A program made the translations under genes and the position numbers. From Chitinophaga rhizosphaerae (GTDB lineage: Bacteria; Bacteroidota; Bacteroidia; Chitinophagales; Chitinophagaceae), in NCBI RefSeq assembly GCF_003958645.1, contig NZ_RXLO01000002.1:248001-312000 (forward strand): 64,000 nt of DNA, given 5' to 3'. Under the pieces are notes generated by a model. The model worked only from the letters and a program-made list of their open reading frames with translations, had not been told where the DNA came from and ran no database searches. Shown here piece by piece: positions 1-9,288 of the stretch (the stretch's first letter is position 1; the number at the start of each line of letters is the position of its first letter).

Positions 1-768
1 CTTGCGGCCCTGTATGAGCATTTTTTTGAATATACGCTGCAGCATCAGCCAGCCGGTCACGAAAAACAATGCCGTCGCGATCAGCGCCCCCCAAACCTTA
101 TAATCCGTAATTACCGGCAGGTTTGCCCGGATATTGACCAGGTCGGGGATCATGTCCCAACGGTCCGTCAAAAACAGCCAGGTGCCCAACAGGTAAAACG
201 GGCAAAGGACGCCCAACAGCCCGATGATCCACTCCGCCAGCCTGAACGCCCGCATGATCAGCAGGCTCAGGAAAAGCAAAGCCACGAAAAGCACCGATGG
301 GAAGTAAAACAGCCCGCAAACGCCCAGCGCGAAACCGATGTTGAAGGACACGTCGCGCGCGGAATTCCGCATATACAGGTCGGTTATGCTGGAAAATATC
401 CACAGCATCACCGTATTCACGATCAAGGCAGGAGAAAACACGTTCCAGTGCTGCAACAGCGACGTCAGCAGCAGGTAACACATCGCCGTCAGGTAAGTAT
501 CCTTCGCGAAAAGCCGGTGGTTGTTCACGATGCGCGTCAGCAGCAGCGACTGCACAAAAAGCAGCATCAGCGCCAGGAACGTGAAAAACATCGGGCTCGG
601 CCCCACCCTGACTTCCAGCCACCCCACCAGCCATTTATAAGCCAGCCCCTCCGACCCGTCCGCCAGATACAGCGACGGGTGCAGCAGGTAGTAAAACTTG
701 ATGAACAGCATGTACAGGAACAGCAGCAAGACCGTCAGCGGGTTGCCGGATCTGAAAAACTTAATCAC
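1..768 (-). CDS. DUF6427-like multispanning membrane protein (3' end outside window)
   Basis: The minus frame stays open from position 768 to the window edge (256 codons) with no stop. I take GTG at 768 as the start because it gives the N-terminus MIKFFRSGNPLTVLLLFLYM, the usual opening of Bacteroidota DUF6427 membrane proteins, and sits 15 bases after the stop of the upstream gene, as in an operon. The product is very hydrophobic, with about seven or eight membrane segments separated by short loops, and has no recognisable catalytic motif. The function of the family is not known to me. The end is missing, so total length cannot be judged. Family call is from the N-terminal look and topology, not a search. 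Confidence 0.7.
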   Translation of the reverse strand, partial: MIKFFRSGNPLTVLLLFLYMLFIKFYYLLHPSLYLADGSEGLAYKWLVGWLEVRVGPSPMFFTFLALMLLFVQSLLLTRIVNNHRLFAKDTYLTAMCYLLLTSLLQHWNVFSPALIVNTVMLWIFSSITDLYMRNSARDVSFNIGFALGVCGLFYFPSVLFVALLFLSLLIMRAFRLAEWIIGLLGVLCPFYLLGTWLFLTDRWDMIPDLVNIRANLPVITDYKVWGALIATALFFVTGWLMLQRIFKKMLIQGRK

Positions 769-783
769 GATGCAAAGGTGGGG

Positions 784-2298
784 TTAAAAGTCAATTTTTG
801 CAAAGCAAATATAATTCCTGTAAATACAGGGGATGAGCACCGTCCGTCCACTAATTTGTTTGCCATAGCGGGGCATCCAGGTAAACCCTTTGTCCAGGTT
901 CCGGAGCGTAGGCTTGCGGCTCAGTTTGCCATCGGGCCCGATCGTGTTTTCGGTGAGCACGTACTGCCGGCGCTCCAGCTCGTTGAACAGGAACCGCAGC
1001 TCGCTGCCCACGTTCACGAGCATATAGCTCAGGTAAAGGTCCGCCCCGTCGTCGAACTGGCTTTTGTGCACAAAGTTGCTGAACGTGAGGTCTCCCTTTT
1101 CATCGAACGCCATGATGGCGATATTGTCGTAATGGTAGCGCGTGCCCTGCCCGTCGTTCCAGTAATACGGATTGTAATAGGACGGGCTGTAGGGCGAGTA
1201 ATAATAAGGATAATATCCGCCGTAGCCGCCATACATATAGTTCCAGCGGTTCCAGGGCTGGCTGCGCGACGAGGTGTAGTAAGACTCCGCCGTCAGCATG
1301 AACCCGCCGTTGGCCGTGTTCACGATCTTGCGGATGAAATAATCGTTGAAAGCCGCGTTGGTGGAGGCATCGCCCTTCGCCTGCTGTTTCAGTTCGGGGG
1401 TGAAGATCACCGTTTTCTCGAACAGGCGCTGGTTGTTGGCGTAGTCGAGACGGAGGAGGTACATCCCTTCCACGTTCCCGCGTTTCTGTTTGTAATAGAA
1501 CGCCGTCACGAGGGCCTGTTTGTCCTGATTATCCAGTTTCAGTTTCACTTCGTCCAGCAACAATTCCTTCTTTTCGAACGGAATGGTCTCGAAAGCGTCT
1601 GTAGTAGCGCGCTTCACGATTACGCTGCCGTTCACGATATAATCCCGGCCCGAGCCCCGTTCCAGCTTGGTGAAGAAGAGATCGCCGTCGTTATTGAGGT
1701 GGAAGTTGTTGAGGAACTGCTTCTTGCCTTCCATGGGGAGGCTCACGCGGCTGTTGTTGACGAGGTTGAAGGCACTGTCGTACAGGAACGTATAGAAAAC
1801 ATTATTGTCTTCCTTGTCCTGGTTGATTTTATAAATGAGGATGCGCCCTTTGTCTTCGGACGTTTCCACGGAATAGATCTTGTTTTCCTTGGAGTAGAAG
1901 CCGATGCGGGTGGAGTCTACCATCACGGGCGCTTCCATGAACTGCCCTTTCCCGTTGACGCGGCCCACGAAGCTGTACACGGCGTCTTTCCGCTGGAACT
2001 GGTAGATCATGTACGAAAAATCGGGGTAGGATACGAAATCGACGCTGATGAGTTTTTTGGGAAGGAAGTCGAGCTTCACGCGGTCGAGCAGTTGCATGCC
2101 GTTGTCGTACACGGAAATATGGTATTCTCCGCGGTCTGCCTTATACACGAGGATGTTTCCGGAAACCCTGCCTACGATCTCGAATTCGGTGGTTTTGTAA
2201 TCATCCCTTTCCGGTTCGGAATAGGTGACTTTCTGGGCCATGGCAAAGGTAGCGCAGAGCATCAGCGCAAGAAATGGAAGGATATGACGGAAGCGCAT
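784..2298 (-). CDS. exported protein of unknown function with a Tyr/Gly/Pro-rich stretch
   Basis: A 504-residue reading if started at ATG 2298, which places a clean signal peptide (MRFRHILPFLALMLCATFAMAQ-like, cleavage after AMA) at the N-terminus; an in-frame ATG at 2304 and one at 2367 would only add residues before it. The mature part is mostly beta-strand-like with many Asp-Gly turns, and near residue 360 holds a Tyr/Gly/Pro/Asn-rich stretch (YGGYYPYYYSPYSPSYYNP). No known domain or active site is evident. It lies 15 bases upstream of the DUF6427 gene on the same strand. It probably acts in the periplasm or at the outer membrane, but no function can be assigned. Confidence 0.75.
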   Translation of the reverse strand: MRFRHILPFLALMLCATFAMAQKVTYSEPERDDYKTTEFEIVGRVSGNILVYKADRGEYHISVYDNGMQLLDRVKLDFLPKKLISVDFVSYPDFSYMIYQFQRKDAVYSFVGRVNGKGQFMEAPVMVDSTRIGFYSKENKIYSVETSEDKGRILIYKINQDKEDNNVFYTFLYDSAFNLVNNSRVSLPMEGKKQFLNNFHLNNDGDLFFTKLERGSGRDYIVNGSVIVKRATTDAFETIPFEKKELLLDEVKLKLDNQDKQALVTAFYYKQKRGNVEGMYLLRLDYANNQRLFEKTVIFTPELKQQAKGDASTNAAFNDYFIRKIVNTANGGFMLTAESYYTSSRSQPWNRWNYMYGGYGGYYPYYYSPYSPSYYNPYYWNDGQGTRYHYDNIAIMAFDEKGDLTFSNFVHKSQFDDGADLYLSYMLVNVGSELRFLFNELERRQYVLTENTIGPDGKLSRKPTLRNLDKGFTWMPRYGKQISGRTVLIPCIYRNYICFAKIDF

Positions 2299-2454
2299 GG
2301 GCATGAGTTTAAGGTATTCTACAGGATAAACGCCTGACGCAGCGGTTTTAGCATAGATCCGCTTCAAACCTACATGAAAAATATCTTATTGCCAAGTGCT
2401 GGGCAGCACCGGGATTTATTGCGTAAATTTACGGAGGATCAACTGGCTTTTACA

Positions 2455-3378
2455 ATGATGGACACGGTTTTGATAACAGGCGGTTCTGGCCTGGTAGGCA
2501 GGGCGTTAACGGATTTTCTCCTCGAGCGGGGGTATCGCGTGATCGTTTATACGCGGAAGATGCGCCCCTCCCCTCACCCGAACCTCCGGTTCGCGCTGTG
2601 GGACCCATCCCGCCAAACGCTGGATACTGCCGCCCTGCAGGAGGCCGACCAGATCGTCCATCTCGCCGGGGCCAACGTGGCCGACAAGCGGTGGACCGAA
2701 TCCCGCAAGCAGGAGATCCTCGACAGCCGCGTGCAGAGCGCGCAGCTTTTGTTCGACCAGCTGTCGCGCATTCCCAACAAGGTCAGGACGTTCGTGAGCG
2801 CCTCCGCCACGGGGTACTACGGCGAATTTCAGGGTAAAAACTTCCTCGAAACCGATCCTCCCGCCACCGATTACCTCGGCAAAACCTGCGTGGCCTGGGA
2901 AAACGCCGTGCAGCAAATGTCGACCCTCGGCAAAAAGGTCATCATCCTCCGGACCGGCATTGTTTTATCCAACCACGGCGGCGCGCTGAAGGAATTTATC
3001 AAGCCCGTGCGCCTCGGTTTCGCTACGGTCATGGGCAGCGGCCAGCAATTCATTTCCTGGATCCATCTGCAAGACCTCGTCCGCCTCTACCACAACGCCC
3101 TTTCCAACGATCAACTGACGGGCATCTACAACGCTGTTTCCCCCTTCCCCATCACCAACCAGGAGCTCGTTACCCAGCTGGCGCGGGCCGTTAAGGGCAA
3201 GAGCTTCGTGACGGTGCACGTGCCCGCATTCGCGCTGAAACTGGCGATGGGCGAAATGAGCGTGGAAGTCCTCAAAAGCGTGAAAGCCTCTTCCGCGAAG
3301 ATCCAGTCTACCGGATTCCAGTTTTCTTACCCCCGCATCTCCGACGCGCTGGCGCAACTGGTTACCTCGGGCGATTAA
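2455..3378 (+). CDS. TIGR01777-family epimerase / NAD(P)-binding protein (YfcH-like)
   Basis: A 307-residue short-chain-dehydrogenase-type protein. The Rossmann motif GGSGLVG is at residues 9-15, SATGYYGE follows near the middle, and the C-terminal ~45 residues (VHVPAFALKLAMGEMS...) match the DUF1731 tail that defines the YfcH/SulA-like epimerase family. The start is ATG 2455 or 2458; a longer frame opens at 2374 but adds 27 residues ahead of the first beta strand that do not belong to the fold. A GGAGG sequence lies about 20 bases before the chosen ATG. Substrate is unknown for the family. Its stop overlaps the convergent pabB stop by four bases. Confidence 0.88.
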   Translation: MMDTVLITGGSGLVGRALTDFLLERGYRVIVYTRKMRPSPHPNLRFALWDPSRQTLDTAALQEADQIVHLAGANVADKRWTESRKQEILDSRVQSAQLLFDQLSRIPNKVRTFVSASATGYYGEFQGKNFLETDPPATDYLGKTCVAWENAVQQMSTLGKKVIILRTGIVLSNHGGALKEFIKPVRLGFATVMGSGQQFISWIHLQDLVRLYHNALSNDQLTGIYNAVSPFPITNQELVTQLARAVKGKSFVTVHVPAFALKLAMGEMSVEVLKSVKASSAKIQSTGFQFSYPRISDALAQLVTSGD

Positions 3379-4670
3379 ATTCCCAGGGCCGTGCGCAGGG
3401 CACGGGCTTTCAGGAGGCATTCCTCCCACTCTTTTTCCGGGTTGCTGTAAAATGTAATGGCAGAGCCTGTCTGGAAGGAGATGTAATGTTTTTCGGCATT
3501 GTACAGAATGCTGCGTATCACCACATTGAAGTCGAAATCGCCCCCGGGCGTGATATAGCCGACGGCTCCTGAAAACAGGCCCCGCCGCGTTTGTTCGTAT
3601 TGCTCGATGAGCTGCATCACCTTCACTTTCGGCGCGCCGGTCATGGAACCCATGGGAAAAGCGTTGCGGATGGCGTCGGTGAAATGGAACGCGGGGTCGA
3701 GGGTGGCGGTAACGGTCGAGATCATGTGGTGGACCTGCGGGAAGCTGTAGATCCCGAAAAGCTCGGACACCTGGACGCTGCCGCGGACGGCTGTGCGGGA
3801 GAGGTCGTTGCGGACGAGGTCTACCACCATCACGTTTTCCGACTGTTCTTTGGGGCTGTTGCGGAGTTGCCGGATGAGGGCTTCGTCTTCTTCCGGGCTG
3901 GCGGCGCGGCGCACGGTGCCTTTGATGGGCTGCGAGGTGAGCTTGTCGCCTTCCTTGCGGAGGAACCGTTCGGGGCTGGAACAGGCCAGGTAGCGGGGGC
4001 CGCGGCGGTAATAGGCGGCGAAAGGCGCTGGGCTGAGGCCGTTGAGGCGGAGGAAAATGGCCGCCGGGTCCTGGATTTTGGCGTGAGCGTATTGTTCCCG
4101 GCAGAAATTGACTTCGTAGCAATCGCCTTTGAGGATATGGTCCTGCAGGGCGCGGACGGCTTCGAGGTAATCGGCGCGTTGGAGGCGGGCCTGGGAAATG
4201 ATGGGAACGGGTGGTGCGGGAATGATGCGCGGCTGGTTGCGGAGATCGGTGTGGATGGCGCGGGCTTCCGCTTCGGAGAGGTTTTCGCCGGAGATCTCGA
4301 GCGCATCTGCGGTGAGGCGGAGCACGTAGCGGGGCCGGAAGAACGAAAGGTCGGGGAAGCCGATGCCGTCCGGGTTGCGGCTTTCGAGCTTTTCGGTCTC
4401 GTTTTTAAGGTCGTAGGCGAAGTGGCCGAAGAGCCAGCCGGGTTTTTCGTCGTGGAAGCGGCGCAATTTTTCGAACGCGCTGCCGGCGGGGGATTCCAGT
4501 GTTTCCACGGCATCTGCGGCCAGAATGGCTTCTGCGCGGGAGCCGGCCAGGCGGTAATTGTTGTTGTCCAAAAAACAACAAATGTTGAACCGGTTGCCCC
4601 AGCTCAACATTTGCTGTTTAATTGCGCTTATATCTTTAACAGGAAAACTGTATGATAGCACGTTTGTCAA
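3375..4670 (-). CDS. pabB: aminodeoxychorismate synthase component I (anthranilate synthase component I family)
   Basis: A 431-residue chorismate-binding enzyme. It should convert chorismate plus ammonia to 4-amino-4-deoxychorismate for folate synthesis, together with a PabA glutaminase that is not in this window. The C-terminal two thirds carry the family signatures IKGTVRR, SENVMVVDLVRNDL, GSMTGAPKVKVMQLIE and the closing GGDFDFNVVIRS region. PabB is preferred over TrpE because the gene stands apart from any trp genes and the N-terminal half is short and divergent. The start appears to be TTG 4670, directly abutting the upstream TAA; GTG at 4661 is the alternative. No in-frame start can lie further upstream, so translation is likely coupled to the acidic protein gene. 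Confidence 0.88.
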   Translation of the reverse strand: MTNVLSYSFPVKDISAIKQQMLSWGNRFNICCFLDNNNYRLAGSRAEAILAADAVETLESPAGSAFEKLRRFHDEKPGWLFGHFAYDLKNETEKLESRNPDGIGFPDLSFFRPRYVLRLTADALEISGENLSEAEARAIHTDLRNQPRIIPAPPVPIISQARLQRADYLEAVRALQDHILKGDCYEVNFCREQYAHAKIQDPAAIFLRLNGLSPAPFAAYYRRGPRYLACSSPERFLRKEGDKLTSQPIKGTVRRAASPEEDEALIRQLRNSPKEQSENVMVVDLVRNDLSRTAVRGSVQVSELFGIYSFPQVHHMISTVTATLDPAFHFTDAIRNAFPMGSMTGAPKVKVMQLIEQYEQTRRGLFSGAVGYITPGGDFDFNVVIRSILYNAEKHYISFQTGSAITFYSNPEKEWEECLLKARALRTALGI

Positions 4671-5204
4671 TTAGAAATCATCATCGTCGTCGTCGAAGCG
4701 ATCGTTGAACAGGTCCATATCCTTGAATTCATCGTCGATACCGAGGTCATCGTCATCATCGGCGCTTTTCTTGGACGGGCGGCCGCGTTTGTTTTTCGGC
4801 TTCGGCATATCGAATTCTTCGAAGTCGGGATCGTAATCTTCGTCTTCGCCTTTTTCCCATGCGTCATCGTCGTCGTCGGCATCATCGTCATCCGAATCAT
4901 CATCCTCATCGTCGTCATCTTTCTTACGGGAGCCGGCTTTGGCGGGTTTACGCCCTTTTTTGGGAGCATCGTCGTCATCGTCGTCGTCATCATCATCGTC
5001 ATCGTCTTCCTTCTTCGATTTTGCCGCAAGCTTATCTGATTTTTTAGATGCAGCAGACTTACGGGGAGATTCCTCCTCATCCTCATCTTCATCCTCGTCT
5101 ACTTCTTTCTTCGGCTTGGCGCTCGCTTTCTTTTCAGAGGCTTTGTCAGTCTTAGGCGAAGTAGTCTTTTTAGTCTCTTTCTCTTTATCAGATTTTGATT
5201 TCAT
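4671..5204 (-). CDS. highly acidic Asp/Lys-rich low-complexity protein with AT-hook-like motif
   Basis: A 177-residue protein almost without hydrophobic residues. It begins with a Lys/Ser/Thr-rich segment, then has alternating basic (KKSDKLAAKSKK, KKGRKPAKAGSRKK) and acidic blocks including an uninterrupted run of 13 Asp (codons 4977-5015). Residues near 138-145 read KRGRPSKK, which contains the RGRP core of an AT hook. The reading frame is chosen because it has an ATG start, a charge pattern typical of Lys/Asp-rich bacterial chromatin-like proteins, and ends exactly where pabB begins; the overlapping frames give Met/Thr- or Ser-rich nonsense. DNA- or RNA-associated function is an inference from composition only. 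Confidence 0.72.
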   Translation of the reverse strand: MKSKSDKEKETKKTTSPKTDKASEKKASAKPKKEVDEDEDEDEEESPRKSAASKKSDKLAAKSKKEDDDDDDDDDDDDDAPKKGRKPAKAGSRKKDDDDEDDDSDDDDADDDDDAWEKGEDEDYDPDFEEFDMPKPKNKRGRPSKKSADDDDDLGIDDEFKDMDLFNDRFDDDDDDF

Positions 5205-5301
5205 AATGGTACGTTACAATTAGATTCTAAGGGTAAAGTTTTAACAGTTTTTTTTATTCGCCAAATTTTTTTTTGACTGTTTTTTTCGTAATTTTTTGTC
5301 T

Positions 5302-6564
5302 TTACTTTTCGAGTATCTGATCCCTACCCGGCCCGTTGGAAACGTACTTCACAGGCACTTTCAGGTAGTCTTCCACAAAAGATAAGAATTTTTTCATTTC
5401 CAAAGGTAAAGCGTCGTATCGTTCGCTTTTTGCAGTGGGTTCCGACCAGCCGGGGAAGTTTTCCAGGACGGGCTGGATGGGAGCGCCGCAGATGTTGAAC
5501 GGCATTTCGCGGGAGGTCTGACCGTCAATGGAATACGCGGTGCAGGCGCTCACGGTGTCGAACTCGTCGAGCACGTCGCTTTTGGTCATTACCAGCTGGG
5601 TAACGCCGCTGAGCATGCAGGTGTAATCGAGTGCAACCAGGTCGATCCAGCCGCAACGGCGGGGGCGGCCGGTGGTGGCGCCGAATTCGTGGCCGGCCTG
5701 GCGGAGGCGTTCGCCGGTTTCGTCTTCCAGCTCGGTGGGGAACGGACCGCTGCCCACGCGGGTGCAGTAGGCTTTGGTAACCCCGATCACCTCAGCTATC
5801 CATTTCGGGGCGATGCCGAGGCCGGTGCATACGCCGGCGGAGATGGTATTGGAGGAGGTCACGAATGGGTAGGTACCGAAGTCCACGTCGAGCATGGAGC
5901 CCTGGGCGCCTTCGGCGAGCACTTTCTTTCCGGCTTTCAGGTTGCCGTTCAGCCAGTATTCCCCGTTCACGATGTTCATTTTCGAGAGGAATTCCACGGC
6001 TTCCCAGAATTCATTTTCCCATTCGGCGATATCTTCTTCGAAATTATAATTGGCGAGCAATTGCAGATGTTTGGCTTTCAGCTTTTCGTACTGCTGGCGG
6101 AAATCGCTCCGCAGCACATCGCCTACGCGGAGACCGTTGCGGCCTGTTTTGTCCATATAGGCCGGCCCGATCCCTTTCAGGGTAGAACCGATCTTTTCCT
6201 GGCCTTTCGACAGCTCGGAAGCTTTGTCGAGCGCGCGGTGGGTAGGTACGATGATATGCGTTTTTTCCGCAATGAACAGGTTTTGGGACAGATCAATGCC
6301 CATTTCCGCCACTTTCTGGCATTCTTTACGGAAAGTCACCGGGTCGAGCACCACCCCGTTACCGATCAGGTTCAGGGTATTGCCGTGAAATACGCCGGAG
6401 GGGATGGTATGCAACACCACTTTCTGGCCATTGACATACAGTGTATGGCCCGCGTTCGGGCCGCCCTGGAAGCGTGCGATGATATCATATTTACCTGCAA
6501 AGTAATCTACGATCTTGCCTTTGCCTTCATCGCCCCATTGCAGCCCCAGCAGAACATCTACCAT
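5302..6564 (-). CDS. purA: adenylosuccinate synthetase
   Basis: A 420-residue enzyme making adenylosuccinate from IMP, Asp and GTP in AMP synthesis. The N-terminal P-loop-like motif GDEGKGK is at residues 11-17 with catalytic Asp12, and His40 lies in NAGHTLY. Further family motifs are KGIGPAYMDK, the RVGSGPFPTEL region, ATTGRPRRCGWIDL and the C-terminal VKYVSNGPGR. Length is normal. The start ATG 6564 gives the usual MVDVLLGLQWGDEG opening. A TAnnTTTG-type box lies 33 bases upstream. Confidence 0.98.
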   Translation of the reverse strand: MVDVLLGLQWGDEGKGKIVDYFAGKYDIIARFQGGPNAGHTLYVNGQKVVLHTIPSGVFHGNTLNLIGNGVVLDPVTFRKECQKVAEMGIDLSQNLFIAEKTHIIVPTHRALDKASELSKGQEKIGSTLKGIGPAYMDKTGRNGLRVGDVLRSDFRQQYEKLKAKHLQLLANYNFEEDIAEWENEFWEAVEFLSKMNIVNGEYWLNGNLKAGKKVLAEGAQGSMLDVDFGTYPFVTSSNTISAGVCTGLGIAPKWIAEVIGVTKAYCTRVGSGPFPTELEDETGERLRQAGHEFGATTGRPRRCGWIDLVALDYTCMLSGVTQLVMTKSDVLDEFDTVSACTAYSIDGQTSREMPFNICGAPIQPVLENFPGWSEPTAKSERYDALPLEMKKFLSFVEDYLKVPVKYVSNGPGRDQILEK

Positions 6565-6597
6565 TGTTGAAAAGTTAATTATGGTTTAAAGAAGTGG

Positions 6598-6605
6598 CAA
6601 AAATA
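6598..6605 (-). promoter_or_regulatory. candidate -7 box for purA
   Basis: On the minus strand this reads TATTTTTG, fitting the Bacteroidota primary-sigma -7 consensus TAnnTTTG. It would place transcription start about 25 bases before the purA ATG. No good TTG -33 element is visible at the expected 19-20 base spacing, so the call is tentative. Confidence 0.3.
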
Positions 6606-6643
6606 AGGCGATTGTGTGAAAATCGGGAGGAAATAAAAATATT

Positions 6644-8884
6644 CTAGTCTTCCAGCCTTTGAATGCTCTGGATACCATCCAGCCCCTTGAGGCGGTTCAC
6701 CAGCTCCTCCAGTTCGTCCTTATCATGTACGAAAACCTTGATCAGGCCTTCGAACAGCCCTTCTTTCGACTCGATCGTCAGCCCCGCGATATTGATCTTC
6801 AGCTCGCCGGAGATGATATTGGTGATCTTGTGGATCACGCCCACATCGTCCATCCCCACGATCCTGAGGCCCGTCAGGAAGGAGATTTCCCGGTTTTTCA
6901 CCCATTTCGTCTTTACCACCCGGTGACCGTAATTGGCCAGCAGCTGGGCGGCGTTCGGGCAATTCGTCCGGTGTATTTTCAGTCCTTCGCTGGCCGTCAC
7001 GAAGCCGAAAACATCGTCGCCCGGGATGGGGCGGCAGCAATTGGCCAGTTTATAGGCGATCTTGTCGGAGCTTTCCCCGAAAATGATCAGTTCCGCGTCT
7101 TTTTTGGATGATTCCTTTGATTTGTGATGTTCCTCAGCCGGCGCCGGTTCGGCGGGCTTCACGGGTTTGGGCGGCTCCAGCTTGTCGCCCAGCACATTGA
7201 ACTGCTTCAGTTCCCGCAGGTCGATGTTCTTGACGGCCACCTGGTAGTAGAGGTCGAGCGGCGACGGCTGTTTATAGAATTGCACCAGTTCATTGATATT
7301 GTATTGACTGGCGCTCACTTTCATATGATCGAGCTTGCGGAGGAGGATATCTTTCCCATCCATGGCCACTTTCCGTTTTTCTTCCTTCAGTGCGTCCTTG
7401 ATCTTGCTTTTGGCTTTGGCCGTGAGCACGATATTGAGCCAGTCTTCCGAGGGTTTCTGCTTGTTGGACGTGATGATTTCCACCTGGTCGCCGCTGCGGA
7501 GCTTATGGCTGAGGGGTACCAGTTTATAGTTCACCTTGGCCCCGATGCATTTGTTGCCCACGGCGGAGTGGATGGAATACGCGAAATCGAGGGCGGTGGA
7601 GCCCACGGGCAGTATTTTGAGGTCGCCCTTGGGGGTGTAGACGTAGATTTCCTCGGTGAAGAGGTTGGATTTGAAATCGGCCAGGAAGTCGAGCGTATTG
7701 GTGTCCGGGCTGTTGAGGATTTCCCGGATCTGGCTGAACCACTGTTCGAATTTCGATTCCTGGACGTTGGAATTGCCTTCTTTATAGCGCCAGTGGGCGG
7801 CCAGGCCTTTTTCGGCATAGTCGTTCATGCGCTTGGAGCGGATCTGAACTTCCACCCACTTCCCGTTGGGGCCCATTACCGTTACGTGCAGGGCTTCGTA
7901 GCCGTTGCCTTTGGGGTTGGAGAGCCAGTCGCGCGTGCGTTCGGGGCTGGGATGGTAGAAGTCGGTGATGATGGAATAGACTTTCCAGCAGTCGGCTTTT
8001 TCCTTTTCCACGGCGGAGTCGAGGATGATGCGGATGGCGAAGAGGTCGTATACTTCTTCGAACTGGACGCCTTTGGTTTTGATCTTGTTCCAGATGGAGT
8101 GGATGGATTTGGGGCGGCCGTATATTTCGAAGTTGAAGCCTTCTTCCTGGAGCACTTCCTTGATCGGCTTGATGAATTCGTTGATATAGCGGGTCCGTTC
8201 GCGCTTGGTTTCCTTGAGGCGCTTGGCGATTTCGCGGTAATGGTCCTTCTCGGTGTACTTCATGGCGAGGTCTTCGAGCTCGGATTTGATGTTGTACAGG
8301 CCGAGGCGGTGGGCCAGGGGGGCGTAAATGAAGACCGTTTCCGAGGCGATTTTGAGCTGTTTTTCGCGGCTCATGGAATCGAGGGTGCGCATGTTGTGGA
8401 GGCGGTCTGCCAGCTTGATGAGGATGACGCGGGGGTCATCGGCGAGGGTGAGGAGGATTTTTTTGAAATTCTCCGCCTGCATGGTGCTGGTGTTGGAATC
8501 GATGACGGTGGAGATTTTGGTGAGCCCGTCCACGATATGGGCGATTTCGCTGCCGAATTCGCGTTCCACGTCTTCGAGGGTCACTTCCGTGTCTTCCACG
8601 GTGTCGTGCAAAAGCGCGCAGATGGCGGAGCGGACGCCGAGGCCTATTTCCTCGACCGTGATCTGGGAAACCGCGAGGGGGTGAAGGATATAGGGCTCGC
8701 CGGATTTGCGGCGCATATCTTTATGGGCGTCTGCCGCCATTTCGAAAGCGGTGCGCACGAGTTCCCGGTCGCCTTTTTTGAGACGGGGCTTCAGGGCGCG
8801 TAAAAGGGCGCGGTAATGGCGAACGATCTCCTTTTTCTCCTGCTCTTCGTCGAGGTTGTATTTTTGTACGGTCACTGTATCCAT
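6644..8884 (-). CDS. bifunctional (p)ppGpp synthetase/hydrolase (RelA/SpoT family)
   Basis: A 746-residue stringent-response enzyme with the full long-RSH order: HD hydrolase domain (about 45-200, metal-binding His54 and the HD pair in LLHDTVEDTE at 93-94), synthetase domain (about 240-370, with NGYEALHVTV), TGS domain (about 410-470, from EEIYVYTPKGD), a middle region with CCRPIPGDDVFGFVT, and a C-terminal ACT domain (about 670-746). Because the HD residues are intact, it should both make and degrade (p)ppGpp. Start ATG 8884 opens MDTVTVQKYNLDEEQE; no longer in-frame ATG is seen. It lies just upstream of purA, a purine enzyme that (p)ppGpp is known to inhibit in other bacteria. Confidence 0.96.
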   Translation of the reverse strand: MDTVTVQKYNLDEEQEKKEIVRHYRALLRALKPRLKKGDRELVRTAFEMAADAHKDMRRKSGEPYILHPLAVSQITVEEIGLGVRSAICALLHDTVEDTEVTLEDVEREFGSEIAHIVDGLTKISTVIDSNTSTMQAENFKKILLTLADDPRVILIKLADRLHNMRTLDSMSREKQLKIASETVFIYAPLAHRLGLYNIKSELEDLAMKYTEKDHYREIAKRLKETKRERTRYINEFIKPIKEVLQEEGFNFEIYGRPKSIHSIWNKIKTKGVQFEEVYDLFAIRIILDSAVEKEKADCWKVYSIITDFYHPSPERTRDWLSNPKGNGYEALHVTVMGPNGKWVEVQIRSKRMNDYAEKGLAAHWRYKEGNSNVQESKFEQWFSQIREILNSPDTNTLDFLADFKSNLFTEEIYVYTPKGDLKILPVGSTALDFAYSIHSAVGNKCIGAKVNYKLVPLSHKLRSGDQVEIITSNKQKPSEDWLNIVLTAKAKSKIKDALKEEKRKVAMDGKDILLRKLDHMKVSASQYNINELVQFYKQPSPLDLYYQVAVKNIDLRELKQFNVLGDKLEPPKPVKPAEPAPAEEHHKSKESSKKDAELIIFGESSDKIAYKLANCCRPIPGDDVFGFVTASEGLKIHRTNCPNAAQLLANYGHRVVKTKWVKNREISFLTGLRIVGMDDVGVIHKITNIISGELKINIAGLTIESKEGLFEGLIKVFVHDKDELEELVNRLKGLDGIQSIQRLED

Positions 8885-9061
8885 GCTGGGATCAAAAATA
8901 CAAAAAGGACGCCATAAGGTGATATCCTGCCATTGCGGCAGCCGACCGTTTTCTTACATATTCCGACTGCACAACAAATTGATAATCAACATAAATACAA
9001 CCTTCAACATCCATAATTTTTATAATTCCTAAAAAAGAATACCTTTGCATGCCTTGAAAAA

Positions 9062-9143
9062 GCGGATGTGGTGAAATTGGTAGACACGCCAGACTTAGGA
9101 TCTGGTGCCGCGAGGCATGTAGGTTCGAGTCCTATCATCCGCA
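9062..9143 (+). tRNA. tRNA-Leu (anticodon TAG)
   Basis: An 82-base gene. The acceptor strands GCGGATG and CATCCGC pair with discriminator A at 9143. The anticodon stem CCAGA/TCTGG closes the loop CTTAGGA, giving anticodon TAG. The variable region folds as a class II arm (GGTGCCGCGAGGCAT) and the T arm is AGGTTCGAGTCCT. CCA is not encoded. This is the intact copy; three broken 3' copies follow at 9214-9274, 9345-9405 and 15280-15319. Confidence 0.96.
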
Positions 9144-9157
9144 CGAAATTTGTCGGG

Positions 9158-9184
9158 AGCCAGGTGTAAGCCTGGCTTTTTTTA
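9158..9184 (+). terminator. Rho-independent terminator of tRNA-Leu
   Basis: Stem AGCCAGG (9158-9164) pairs with CCTGGCT (9171-9177) across a six-base loop, followed by a run of T. The same element recurs at 9289-9315 and 15335-15360 as part of the duplicated tRNA flank. Confidence 0.85.
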
Positions 9185-9288
9185 TTGGGGTGATGCGGCG
9201 GCAATTTGATATCGACACGCCAGACTTAGGATCTGGTGCCGCGAGGCATGGGGGTTCGAGTCCTATCATCCGCACGAAATTTGTCGGG

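Noticed and set aside
448-2337. 629-codon plus-strand frame
   Set aside because: His/Val/Gln-rich shadow of the DUF6427 and exported-protein genes on the other strand.
7124-8803. 559-codon plus-strand frame
   Set aside because: Antisense shadow of the RelA/SpoT gene, whose domains are unmistakable.
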